Source: Jacaranda mimosifolia (taxonomy: Eukaryota; Streptophyta; Magnoliopsida; Lamiales; Bignoniaceae). Taken from it: 64,000 nucleotides of DNA. The stretch is from contig CM032119.1 of the NCBI GenBank assembly GCA_018894105.1, forward strand, positions 19,981,246 through 20,045,245. The letters run 5' to 3'. This document shows, in pieces, positions 11,001 through 22,304 of the stretch. Position numbers and translations under genes: made by a program. The notes beneath the pieces were generated by a model, which worked only from the letters and a program-made list of their open reading frames with translations, ran no database searches and had not been told where the DNA came from. The stretch's first letter is position 1. Each line of letters begins with the position of its first letter.

Positions 11001-11872
11001 GTATTAGGAATACATATCTATAGAGATAGATTGAAGAGGATGTTGGGGCTATCCCAAACTATGTACATTGATAAAATACTAAAAAAGTTTAGTATGGAGG
11101 AATCCAAGAAAGGATTTCTTCCTATGGGACATGGCATTCGTCTCTGGAAGTCTATGGCCCCTAAGACTGAGCAAGAAAAATGAAAGATGTCCCAAATACC
11201 CTATGCCTCTGCCATAGGGAGCATAATGTATGCTGTTCAATGTACAAGACCGGATGTGGCACACTCGCTAAGTGTTACGAGTAGGTTCCAATCCAATCCC
11301 GGTGAAAGTTACTGGATGGCCGTAAAGACAATCCTTAAGTACTTGAGAAGAACTAAGGATCTGCTCTTAGTATATGGTAATGGAGAATTGAAACTAGAAG
11401 GGTTTTCGGATTCAAGTTTCCAATCCGATGTAGATGACCTCAAATCTACTTCTGGATTTATATTTTGCCTCAATGGTGGTGTCAGAAAAGTTCCAAACAA
11501 GACACCACGGCCGACTCAACCATAGAGGCAGAATATATTGTGGCTTCTGAAGCAGCAAAGAAAGGTGTTTTGATGAAAAACTTCATTCAAGAGTTGAATG
11601 TAGTGCCTAGCAAAGCTGAGCCAATTGTTGTCTTCTATGACAACACCGGGGCAACAGCACAAGCTAAGGAGCCCAGATCTCATCAACGATCCAAGCACAT
11701 TTTGAGACGATATCATTTGATCAGATAGATCATTGAGAGATGAAACATTCGAGTAGAGAGAGTTGCCTCAGAAGAGAATATACCAGATCCACTAACTAAG
11801 CCCTTAGGACAAAAGGTCTTTGAAGGACATCTTGAGAAGATGGGTCTTAAAACTGTAGGGCATTGGCTTTAG
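8001..11872 (+). pseudogene. Copia gag-pol polyprotein, family A, lightly damaged
   Basis: The ATG at 8001 (MAKNPLSTTLETNKL) opens a frame of 820 codons. Gag is followed by a CCHC zinc knuckle at C251, C254, H259, C264 (CFHCGEKGHWRRNC). The protease active site is D292-T-A. The integrase zinc-binding part has WHARLGH (425-431) and CESC (457-460), and its catalytic residues are D487, D550 and E586 with DD35E spacing. RT follows in the same frame after a TGA at 10461-10463 (YVDD at codons 965-968). A second TGA is at 11181-11183. In RNase H a deletion of about 7 nt near 11480 shifts the frame, then TAG at 11726 and TGA at 11741 follow; the natural stop TAG is at 11870-11872. The first TGA replaces a CGA kept in the relative at 26827, a likely C-to-T change at a CpG. 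Gag-pol would be cleaved by its own protease to give the particle and replication enzymes. Confidence 0.93.
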
Positions 11873-11886
11873 GGAAAGTGGGAGAT
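11872..11886 (+). other. Polypurine tract, family A
   Basis: GGGAAAGTGGGAGA directly before the 3' LTR and overlapping the end of pol; this is the expected primer for plus-strand DNA synthesis. Confidence 0.88.
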
Positions 11887-14094
11887 TGTTAGAAATAGTG
11901 CCCGGCAAGCCAATGATTTTGGCTTTGTAAAACTATTTTGTAAAGAGACAATCTTGATTGAATGATATCTTACATATGGCCACATTCATCTTATGCATTA
12001 TATTACTTCACTGGCATTTGGTATGAAGTCCTTAGATCACACATGACTACGGGACTTGGTCAGTTCACTAGGTGGTGATCATGGAATAAGTCTTACACGG
12101 TCGTGATCTTAAATATTCCAAGTTATAGGATCTTACGAGACGGGACATCTAAGATCTGGACAGACTTGCACTAACGATGCATAAATCCAAAGAGTTGGAT
12201 ATTGCTCCGTTCCATGAGCAATGCATATGATACGGGTGCATGTTAGTGGGTGCTTGTTAGAGAACAGGGCACTGAAGACCCACCGGAGACTCCACTAGGT
12301 AGCCGTAGTGGCAAGCTCTCCTGCTTACGCTAGTGCATATAAATTAGTCCTTTGACTTGAGGATCCATTGTAACCTTGTGTCCGGTCCTCATGCTTTGAC
12401 TTATCCCTGGTCACCCAGCGGGTCGTTCGGGGTATGATTGGGTATGAGCTACTTGGCATGGAGGTTTATGAGATCCAAGATGGAATCCGACTCCTCGCTT
12501 TTCTGAAGGGCGAATACATCTCCTATGCATTCTATAATGATCATATTCCAGAAATCCTTGCGCAAGGTGGTATGACAGTTTGGGAAAAGAGTTTTCCAAA
12601 AGATAAGGTCATACATCAAAATTGAACATTTAGAATAGAAGCATAGAATCGAGGCTATTAGGGAGCCGACAAATATCTTGCCCTAGGCCTCTTTCATGGA
12701 GATAAGAGACGGAATGACCGTATTTGTATGGAACGCGTAGAGCTTTAAAAGGTTCATACAGAGACATTCATTTTGGCCAATTAGTTGGGCTCCATGGGCT
12801 TGAGGTTGGACATCGACCATGGAGACTAGGTACTCTTCAATTGATAGAGATCGATTGAATCGAGTCGACTAGTTTAAAAGGCGTTTTAAACTAGAATGAA
12901 TATTTGATATTCAAAAGTCACAAGGAGTTGTGAGCCTATGTCCGATGAATGGTTGAACCCAATGGGTCACACACAAAAGCCTTGAACTTTTCTAAGTGGT
13001 GAAAGAAGAATTTCTAAGTGTTAGAAAATACGTCCCTCTTAAGGGACCGATTTTGAGAGAGAGATTTCAAGATCGATTATGGCTTGATTGATTTAAGTGT
13101 TAAATTGATCAACTAATTTAAGGAGTTAAATTAGGCAAATAATTAAGGAGTTGATTATTTGAGCCACATTGATAGTTGAATAATTGAAGTTGACTTAAAG
13201 AGTTAAGTTAACTAAAGAAAACTTAAAGAGTTAAGTTTGCTTGATTTAATTGTTAAATCAAGTTGAATTAATTAAATTAATTGGATTAATTTAATTAATA
13301 GGAGAATATATTATTGGAGGGAAGAATTCAAATATGATTTGAATTAATTGGAATTGGATTCCAATTAAGCAAGTTGGCAAGACCACATGATATTGGAATT
13401 ACCAACTTACAATTATGCCCTCGGAATTTTCGATCCCCCCTTAGCATGGGAGGTGGCATCACACCTCTATATAAGGGGAGGTGGAGTGGCTGAAAATCAG
13501 TGCACATTCATTAGCCAAAATTCTGAATTTTGCAAGCTAAATTCTTCCTCCAAAATTCTCTCAAAAGTTAGTAGAGATCTAACTTCCATCCATTCTCTCT
13601 CTCACTCAAAAACCTCCTTCTTCACCAAACAACTCGATATCTGCTCCATCTAAAGATCTGGACATTCTAGGATTGCTTTAAGGTGTGTGGACTTGCATTG
13701 GAGGTGACCACAAGTGAGGCCACTCAATTCCAGAAAAGGTTTCTGCAGAACAATCCACTTCACAATTTTCTCCTGGAGCGATCCGATGGATATTTGAGCC
13801 AATTTTTTCACAGAAGATCTGAATTTGAGTTATATTTCTGTATAATTTTTCCTCATTTCATTTGGAGGTCTGAATTGGAAGATATTCTCCTTTTTCTCCG
13901 CTGTGCCAGAAACTGCCGGAAATCTGTGATAGGAAGAATCATCCATCATCTCCTTGGATTTTGAGCGATTCAGGTTGGTATCCTCTGATTAATCCATTTA
14001 TGTTGTATGATATATGCCTGGGGATGTTGCTTTGGATCGAGATTTGCTATTTAATTTTGAATTTGTTTGGCTTATCTCGGCCATAGCACTTTCA
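11887..14094 (+). repeat. 3' LTR of family A element
   Basis: 2208 bp, starting TGTTAGAAATAGTGCCCGGC and ending ATAGCACTTTCA. It matches the 5' LTR over its whole length with scattered substitutions and small indels; the largest is the absence of one CACACCTCTC before the TATA box (13468-13475). The AT-only inverted repeat is at 13267-13299. It is followed by the CTATA duplication. Confidence 0.95.
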
Positions 14095-14400
14095 CTATAC
14101 CCTTTTTATAGTATCAAGGGTAGATACCTCAATCATGTGGGGTGAGGGGGTCTCATCCATCACCCTCCAAAGATGTAGGATAATTCAAAGAGATAGAAAT
14201 CTAATAAGTGGTGTTGCTTCTACCATGATTGTTGACATACTACTATGGAGTGCCGATGCCTAAAATATGAGATCAAGATGCTAATCTAAAAAGGATACTT
14301 GAAGGAGTACGTGGTGGGAAAGAAGGATAGTCTCAAAAGGGACCCTAGGTTCGGAGGAAGTGAATATTGTCGGTGGTAGCTTGGTAGACATTTGAAACTA
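14095..14400 (+). pseudogene. Decayed gypsy gag, part after the copia insertion
   Basis: The frame of the Tat-like Gag continues across the CTATA duplication. Upstream RHSPPRTFSIY joins downstream TPF and GRYLNHVG. Near 14260-14330 a frame reads CLKYEIKMLI, stop, KGYLKEYVVGKKD, the well-known region before the protease in Tat/Ogre Gag (LK.EIE.LI..GYL.EYV). Shortly after, VNIVGGSLVD resembles the INTI.GG motif that follows. This shows that the copia element split one gypsy gene. Confidence 0.65.
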
Positions 14401-15731
14401 AATGAGTGGCATGATCAATGAGACTAGGAGAACTTGCTTATTATTGATGTTATGTAAGTGGAGTGTTACCTAGAACTTAAGAAGTGGGCATTTGGTTAGG
14501 TGATTTTGACCTTTGGACCCTAGAAAACTTCTTGCACCTAAGCTCGTTGATTAGAAAAATAGAGAATTTCGAAAAATAGAGAGTGAAAATAATAATGCTC
14601 TCACCTTATATAGTGCCGAGCTAGAAATCGAATTATCTCGACAACCAAGTAATAATGGCCCAATAGCCTAACACAATATAGTTTTTCACATCATGAAAAA
14701 GTTGTTGGCATCTTAAGAGTACAATGCTGCAATACTAATTACTTCTCAGCATGATCATACGGTCGCTATGTGTTGCATCTTTTGATTAGCTAAGAAGTAT
14801 GAGACTTATGAGATGGATAAGTCAAATCCTATTGATATATCACCCTATGTTCCAACCTTACGAAATATTTGTAGAATAATCAATTCCCACCTCCTGAAAA
14901 ACCAATGTTCAAGTGCGTAAATAGAAACTCCACTACTTGGGCCATCACATTGAGGTAGTTAACAACTAACTCCTTTACTGAATCGACGATCAGGTCAATT
15001 AAGACCAGCATTTAATGATCTTAGTATGGCATTCTCTACCTTGACCTCTTCTGTTTACTTAGAGCTATGCGATTCTACCTTGCTTTTCTCTCAAATCAAT
15101 CGTCCTTAGGTTGATCAACTTCGAGATGACAAATGGTTGACATTTAATATGTTATTTGCTCGTCTTCAGGGTTCTTAACAACTTTAGCTATGGAGCTCGA
15201 CCTCAGCAAATCAAAGGCTCCACATCAAGAACCTAACAATGACCTTAAATATGTTGTAGGATTGACGCTAGCTTTTCTTTGCTGCATTAACTGTTGTACA
15301 GCCATTAACTTCCCCATATTAAATGCGAATGATGGGCATTCCACCAATCATTACAGCCTGTAGACTACTGAAAGTAGTATTCATGAGGCCAAATGCATGT
15401 TTGCTAGCACTGCTCAAAATACCTATCTTGCCCCTATCACGGTGACGGGCACCATATAACAAATTGGTCAAAACCTATCATTTGATCCTACACTTTTAGC
15501 TACTATAAATACCACATCTGATAAATGCCTCAGTTACACACTTTAATAGCTCAAATCCTTTTCTCCTTTCTCTTTATTATTCTCATCAAGCTTGACTAGA
15601 CTTAAGAATTTAATGATTTTAGCCAAAAGTTACCTTGGCAATGTGCTCCTTGTTTTACAAGTTCGACCTCCAAGAATATTGCACAAGCAGTAGTTAATCT
15701 CATACACTTCTCTTCAAGCTTATCCAAACAA
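14401..15731 (+). other. Decayed sequence, possibly the rest of the gypsy element and its 3' LTR
   Basis: No conserved protein is seen. A TATA-like TATAAATA lies at 15504-15511, followed by a pyrimidine-rich stretch and CTTGACTAGACTTAAGAATTT, which loosely resembles the R/U5 part of Tat-type LTRs and mirrors the TATAAATAC at 2506 before the gypsy gag. If correct, the gypsy element lost most of pol. The evidence is weak. Confidence 0.3.
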
Positions 15732-16974
15732 TGAAATATAGAGATGAATTAGGATCCAAATATTAAAACCAAAATAAGCAAAAATAAAAACCAATCATTT
15801 CATCCGAAGGATCATAATCATGCACTAAATAAGGATTTGAAGGTAGAAAATTTACTTTTGTAAATAGAAACAAAGGATTTGACAAGATCACTCCAAAGAC
15901 TCTTTTATTGGATGTTCTGCAAGCTCCAATGGTTGGATCTAAAAGCTCCCCTTACAATGCTCCGAAAATCAGCAAACAGGCATATCTAAATACCACCAAA
16001 TGACCAAAAATCACTAGAATATGATGCTAATGGATCGCCCAACGGTGCCTCCAAAATTGGTCCAAGTGATGATCCATCAAGGAATTCTAAGTCCCCCAAT
16101 TATTGGACCTCTAGTGAACAAGTCCACACACCTTAAGCTCTCAATCAACCTCACTATTGCTAGATAAAGAGAGAAAGAAAGTGAGGAGGAAAGTGGCGGT
16201 TTTGGAGAAGAGAGGGATGAGAGAATTTTTGGTGTGATTATTCAACACATGAATTATATCACACTTTTGAAGGAAAAATGTAAGGATTGCCAACTTGCTC
16301 AAGATGGCTAGCCACATGTCATATATATATATATAGGGGGTGATGGAAGCTGCTGGATGCTTCCATCACACCCTCCACGCATGTTGGCCATCTTGTCAAC
16401 TTGTGTGTGCATTTGCATTTCATCTCATGAAATGAAATACTAATTAACTTATTTCAGATGGACTCTTCCATTTGATTTTCTTTCAAAATTCAAATTCTCA
16501 GTTTAATTAAATTAACTCTTCAATTTAATTAATTTAACTTAACTCCTTAAGTTAATTAACTTAACTCTAAGTTAACTTGACTAGTTAATTGTCATTTGGC
16601 ACCAATTAAATTAACATCTTAATTCAATTGGCCTAATTTAACTCTTTAAATTATTTTGATTAATTTAACACTTATATTAATCAAGCCAAAATGACCAATT
16701 AAAATAGTCAATCATTTTCTCTCCAAAAATGCCTAGTCATGAATTTTCTAACTCCTTAGAAAATTCTTCGTATCAAATAAGAGTTTCCTTAGGCTTTTGT
16801 ATGTGACCCTTTAGATTCATCCATTCGTTGGACATGGACTCGCAACTCATTGTGATATTTTGAATATTGAAATATTCACATTAGTTTAAGCTCCTTTTAA
16901 ACTAATAACTCTTTCAGTTAATCTCTATTAATTGAAAAGTATCCAATCTCCATGGTCGATGTCTAGCAACAATT
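15732..16974 (-). repeat. Family B LTR fragment X, 3' part (U3/R/U5)
   Basis: In minus orientation this matches the LTR at 61899-64000, starting from its 3' end (TGAAATATAGAGATG at 15732). It includes a TATA-like region (ATATATATATATATAG at 16320-16335) and a promoter-proximal inverted repeat at 16340-16369. Homology stops at about 16974 (GTCGATGTCTAGCAAC), replaced by foreign sequence, and resumes at about 17678. Confidence 0.75.
16340..16369. repeat. Promoter-proximal inverted repeat of LTR X
   Basis: GTGATGGAAGC and GCTTCCATCAC, 11-bp perfect arms with an 8-bp spacer, lie next to the TATA-like run. Other LTRs have a different arm sequence at this place (GGTGTGATGCCA type) but equally perfect pairing. 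Confidence 0.8.
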
Positions 16975-17677
16975 TAACTAAATTATTTTAGATATGGTTA
17001 TTAGTTTAATATTGTTTAATATGTAATTCAAGTAATAAATATTTTATTATTTAATATTATTAGATAAATTTAATTATCTAAATAGATTATTTTAAATATA
17101 TATGCTATTTAACATAAGTCAAAATTTTAAGATATTATAACATATAGAGGGGCATTTAGGACTTTAGCCATCAAAATAATTTTCAGAATTTTTTATTTTA
17201 TTTTTAATTATTTTTTGTCAGGGGCATTTTTCAGTTTTTACATTTTCCGCCTACCTTAGAAATGGGTTTGTCAATTTAGGGGATTTTTGTAATTTTCAAA
17301 AAAGTGAGGATCTTTTCGTTATTACGCCATACCTCAGGAGTGGTAGCCATAATTCACCCTTATTAATAATTAAGAATAGATAAAATTAAAAACAATAAAA
17401 ATACCAAAAAATTTCTAAAAATTAAAACAAATGTTTGAAATAATTATTTTAAACCAGGGTGGCAGGTTGGATTGGTAGATTTAAGTTGGCAGGTTGACCT
17501 AATAAAAATCAGGTCAACCAGAATATGGCCTGATACGATTCAGGTTGGGTTAGAGTTAAGAATTTTAAGGTTATCATTAGGTGGGGTTGGATTTAAGTTG
17601 AAGAAATTAATATTATATCCCTACTTCAACCTAATCTGAACCCACTCGACCCACCCAAATTGTCACCCCTACACCTT
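16975..17677. other. Foreign 0.7-kb segment inside LTR X, with hAT-like ends in its right part
   Basis: About 115 bp of expected LTR sequence are replaced by about 700 bp of very AT-rich unrelated DNA. Its right third (about 17455-17672) starts CAGGGTGGCAGGTTGG and ends in the complement of GTAGGGGTGACAATTTGGGT, resembling the short inverted ends and GGGT-rich subterminal parts of small hAT-type elements. No clean 8-bp duplication was found, so this is tentative. No gene is seen. Confidence 0.35.
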
Positions 17678-18015
17678 TCGCCTCCTATCTCCCGAAAGAG
17701 GCTTAGGGTCATATATTTGTCGGCTTCCTAATAGCCTCAATAGCTATGTCTCTACATCCAATGTTCGATTTCCCTTTATGACATCAGCTTTAGAAAACAC
17801 CTTTTTCAAATTATCATACTACCTTGCGTAAGGATTTCTTGAAATTGATCATTATAGAACGCATAGGAGATGCATTCGTTCTTCACAACAATGAGGAGAT
17901 GGATCCCATCTTGGTTATAACAAACCTTTATGCTTAAGTAGCTTATGCCCAATCTCAACCCCGTATGGCCCGCTACATGGTTGGGGAAAAGTCAAAGTAT
18001 AAGGATCTAAGCACT
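17678..18015 (-). repeat. Family B LTR fragment X, U3 continuation
   Basis: Matches 63260-63570 in the same orientation (TCTCCTATCTCC, AGAGGC, TTTGTCGGC and so on). It ends abruptly at AAGGATCTAAGCAC, where LTR sequence from a different position begins (18016). The first 430 or so bp of this LTR are therefore missing. Confidence 0.7.
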
Positions 18016-18353
18016 CCTCACCAATCCAGAATCTGCCAGGCAGCAGCATAGCAGGAAGATAACAACTTTTTCCTTGGTTAAACTTGTCCAAAAATCACCA
18101 AAAAATTCCTGGGTCCTCTAAACACCTTGAGAAAGATACTGTGAAAAATTTGGATCAAAACAGCTTCTAGATCTCCTGAAAAATATTCAACAAATCGGTG
18201 CTCTGTTTCAGTGGATCTTCAAAGGTCACTAATAGAACTTCCAATTTCTCCTCACTTTTAGTTGGAATAAGAGACAAGAAATAAAATGGTGAAGGCCAAT
18301 TTGAGGTTGGAGAAGAAGAAACAAATCAAAGCTTCAAAACATGATGCAATGCT

Positions 18354-18405
<52 letters not shown>

Positions 18406-20076
18406 GAGGGAATTGTGAAAGATTCTAATCTTCACACCTTTTTGCATGGTGGCCGATCCTCTCCCTCTATATCTATATATAGACCAAGGATGCCTTCCTC
18501 AAGGGGGGCTGCCACTTGCCTTGCCAAGGTGGCAAATTCAAAATTCAAATCTAGTTTGAATTTGAGTGCATTGTAATTACATTTGAAATCTAATTTTAAA
18601 TTAATTAAGATGCTAATTCAAATGAATCTTTCATTTGAATTTTCCCTCCAAAATGTATTCTTTTATTTAATTAAATTAATCACTTTAATTTAATTAATTA
18701 ACCTTTAACTTAATTCTTAAGTAAAACAAACTTAACTCTTAAGCTCAATTTTGCTAACTTAACTTTTTAAGTTAACTTGACCAATTGATGATCATTTGGC
18801 ACCAAATAATCAACTTCTCAATTATTGGTCTAATTTAACTCCTTAAATTTATTGATTAATTTAACACTTAAATTAATCAAGCCAAAATTGACCTTCAAAT
18901 TGGACACCTCAAAAATTGGTCCCATGGAGCAATTTTTCTAACACTTAGAAAATTCCTCCATTAACTAGGAAGCTAATTGGGTTTTGTGTGTGACCTAATA
19001 GGTTCTACCATTCATTAGACGTGGGTTCACAACTCCTTGTGACTTTAGAATATCTTATATTCATTTCAGTTTAAAATATTTTTAAACTAATGGACTCAAT
19101 TCAGCTAATCTCTATTAATTAAGAGTACCCAATCTCCATGGTCGATGCCAACCTCAAGCCCATGGAGCCCAACTAATTGGCCGAAATGAATGCTTTTGGA
19201 GAACCATTGTAGTTCTATGCTTATCATGCAAATATGGTCCTTTCATCTCTTATCTCCTGAAAGAGACATAAGGTAAGATATTTGTCGGCTCCCTAATAGC
19301 CTCGATACTATGTCTCTATTCTCAATGTCCATTTCCATTGTATGACCTCATATTTAAAAAACTCCTTTTCCAAATTGTCACACCACCTTGTGCAAGGATT
19401 TCTTGAAATCGGTCATTATAGAACTTATAGGCGGTGTACTCACCCTTCACAAAGACGAGGAGGCAGATTCCATCTTGGATCTCACAAACTTCTATGTTTA
19501 AGTAGCTCATACCCAATCACCACCTGAATGGCCTACTAAGTGACCAAGGAGTCGTCAGTGCATGAGGACCTAAACACAAGGTTACTATGGATCCTCAGGT
19601 CAAAGGACTAATTATATGCAATAAACGGGAGAATTTGCCACTACCGACTTGCCACTCCGGCTATCTAGTGGATTTTCTGGTAGATCTTCAGTACCTTGCT
19701 CCCAAACAAACACGCACTAACATACATCCATATCTCATATGGGATTGCCCATGGAAAGGAGCAATATCCAACTAATTGGATTTATGCATTATCAGTGCAG
19801 GTCTATCCAAATCTTATATGCCTTGTCTCTTAAGATCCTATGATTTGCAAGATTTAAGCTCACGACCGTGTAAGACTTATTCCATGATCACCACTCAGTA
19901 CATGACCAAGTCCTTTACTTTTGTGTGATCTAAGGGCTTCAACCAAATGCCAGTGAAGTAGATATAAGCATAAGATAAAGATGGTCATATTATTAATATC
20001 ATTCAATTAAGATTGTATCACAAGTGAAGTAGGTTACAACGCCAATCTAATTGGCTTGCTAGGTACTATTCCAACA
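18016..20076 (-). repeat. Family B LTR Y (3' LTR), 3' end truncated
   Basis: Minus orientation. It ends on the right with ACTATTCCAACA (complement of TGTTGGAATAGT) next to a polypurine tract and pol, so it is the 3' LTR of a minus-strand element. About 170 bp of its 3' end are missing at the junction with fragment X. It carries a (GA)n run at 18355-18400 in its transcribed part and a TATA-like CTATATATAG near 18474-18483. A short tandem duplication (ACTATTCCA) occurs at the right end. Confidence 0.8.
18355..18400. repeat. (GA)n microsatellite
   Basis: About 23 GA units inside LTR Y. The solo LTR at 28126-30383 has a (CT)n run at 29874-29912 in the opposite orientation, at the corresponding LTR position. 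Confidence 0.95.
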
Positions 20077-21691
20077 ACTATTCCATCAATCTTCCACTTG
20101 CACTAAAGCCAATTCTCCATAACCATAAGGCTAATCTTCTGAATATGTCATTTAGAGACTTTTTATGTTAGGGGTTTAGTCAATAGATCTGATATATTCT
20201 TTTCTGAGGCTACCCTCTCTAGATAGATGTTGTCTCTATCAATGATCTCATAGATCAAATGATAATACCTCAAAATGTGCTTGGATCGCTGATGAGATCT
20301 TGGCTCTTTTGCTTGCGCAATAGCTTCGTTGTTATCACGAAAGACAACAACCTGCTCTGCAATGCTAGGCACTACATCCAACTTTTGGATAAAGTTTTTC
20401 ATCTAGATACCTTTCTTTACAATTTTCAAAGCTACAATACACTCCGCCTTAGTAGTAGAATCGGCCGTGTGTCTTGTTTGGAATTTTTCCAACTCACCCG
20501 ATGCCATTGAGGCAAAATATAAATCTTGAGATGGATTTAAGGTCATCTTATCGGATTGGAATTTAGAATCCAAAAACCTTTCAAGTTTTAATTCTTTATT
20601 TCTAGAAATTAAAAATAAATCCTTAGTTCTTCTCAAGTACTTAAAGGTAGGTTTTACAGTCGTTCAATGACTTTCACCTGGGTTGGATTGAAAGCAGCAC
20701 GTAGCACTTAAAGCGTGTGCTACATCTAGTCTAGTTATTGAACGACATATATTATGCTCCTAGTTCCGGAGGCATAAAGGTATGTATGACATTCTTTCTC
20801 TCTCGTTTTTAGTCTAAGGGGCCATAGATTTGGAGAGATGAAAACCATGTCCCACAGGAGGAATCCCTTCTTGGATTCTTCCATACTGATCTTGTTAATG
20901 TACCCAGTTTGGGAAAGCCCCTACATCCTCTTTGATCTATCTCTATAGATCCATATTCCTAATATGAAGGATGTGTCTCCCTAAATCTTTCATGGAGAAT
21001 TGCAAAGATAACCATACTTTAGTACACTTTAACCCTTCTTTCTCATTCTTAATGAGAAGAATGTCTTCGACATAAAGCATAATAAATTGTATCAAACTCC
21101 CACTATCCTTTTAATACACACAAGGCTCATACAAAAATTTGACTAAGCCAGACTGTCTTATCAAAACATATGTTCCAACTTCGAGGTGCTTGCTTTAGTC
21201 CATAAATGGACCTTTGGAGTTTGCAAACTTTTTGCTCATTCCCTTTGGATGTAAATTGTTGTGGTTGCTCCATATAGATTTCTTCTTCAATATTTCCTTT
21301 GAGAAAAGCAGTCATTACATTCATTTGCCATATCCCATAGTTGTAGTAAGTGGCTATGGCAAGCATAATCCTTATGGACTTAGGTATAGCAACTGGTGAA
21401 AAGGTTTCCTCAAAATCAATACCGGGTCTTTGAGTATAACTTTTTGCCACTAGTCTAGCCTTAAAGGTTGTAACCTCTCTATCGACTCCTAGCTTTCACT
21501 TGTAGATCAACTTGCAACCAATGGGTACTATACCCTCTGGTGGGTTTACCAAAGTCTCTACTTTGTTAGAGTACGTGGATTCTATTTTGAATTTCATGGC
21601 CTCTAGCCAATGTCCTAAATCTATGTCTAACACAGCTTCCTCGTAAGTCTTCGGATCACTATCCATTTACCTCATTTCATGGAGGAATCTG
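20077..21691 (-). pseudogene. Decayed copia pol fragment (RT and RNase H), minus strand
   Basis: A polypurine tract (complement of CTTCCACTTGCACTAAAGCC, about 20091-20110) is followed on the minus strand by RNase H (EPRSHQRSKHILRYYHLI at about 20260-20310; frame open 20163-20636 except one stop) and RT (21127-21450 with [33 protein letters not shown]). The YVDD box reads YVED at 21069-21080, so a catalytic aspartate is replaced. The fragment ends upstream of RT at a sequence matching RFLHE, where a plus-strand LTR begins at 21692. It belongs with LTR Y. Stops and shifts make it non-functional; integrase, protease and gag of this copy are absent here. Confidence 0.85.
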
Positions 21692-22304
21692 TGTTGGAAT
21701 AGTGCCTTGCAGTCAATTAGATTGGTATGCAAACTATTTCACTTGTGATACAATCTTGATTGAATGATATTCATAAATAAAATGGCCATCTTCATCTTAT
21801 GCTAATTTTTTCTTCACTGGCATTTGGTTGAAGCCCCTAAATCACACTATGACTACGGGACTTGGTTGCACAATGGGTGGTAATCATGAAATAAGTCTTA
21901 CATAGTCATGATTTTAAACATTCCAAGCCATAGAATCATACGAGATAGGGAATCTAAAATTCTCATAGACTTACACTAACGATGCATAAATCCAAGGAGT
22001 TGGATATTGCTCCGTTTCATGAACAATCTATCTTAGATATGAGTGCACGTTAGTGGGTGTTCGTTAGAGAACAAATTCACTAAAGACCCGCTCGGAGAAT
22101 CCACTAGATAGTTGGAGTGGCAAGTCGGTAGTAACAAGTTTTCTAGCTTACGCTAGTGCATATAATTAGTCCTTTGACCTGAGGATCCGTGGTAACCTTG
22201 AGTTTAGGTCCTCATACTTTGACTCTTCATTGACCATTTTATGGGTCATCCGGGTTGAGATTAGGTATAGTCTACTTAGACATGGAGGTTTGTGAGATCT
22301 AAGA
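21692..22304 (+). repeat. Family B LTR fragment, first 0.6 kb
   Basis: Starts TGTTGGAATAGTGCCTTGCA within the minus-strand pol, with ATCTG before it as the possible target duplication. It follows the family B LTR for 613 bp and is cut at TAAGA where a second LTR start (TGTTAGAATAGTATCCC) begins. The rest of this LTR was not found in the window. Confidence 0.8.

Larger units (their letters stand above)
3776..14094 (+). mobile_element. Complete Ty1/copia retrotransposon, family A (10.3 kb)
   Basis: The element has both LTRs (3776-5991 and 11887-14094), a PBS at 5994-6006, a leader of about 2 kb, one gag-pol frame at 8001-11872, a polypurine tract at 11872-11886 and an exact CTATA duplication on both sides. 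Domain order (Gag, zinc knuckle, protease, integrase, RT, RNase H) is that of Ty1/copia. No env-like frame follows pol: the stop lies right at the polypurine tract. It sits inside a decayed gypsy gag. The LTR pair differs by roughly 3-5 % in stretches compared by eye, so it is fairly young among its neighbours. The two TGA stops, a small deletion and two further stops in pol make this copy non-autonomous as it stands. I do not assign a named copia lineage. Confidence 0.95.

Noticed and set aside
11525..11886. Possible env-like gene after pol (as in SIRE-type elements)
   Set aside because: The pol stop at 11870-11872 overlaps the polypurine tract; there is no room for another gene.
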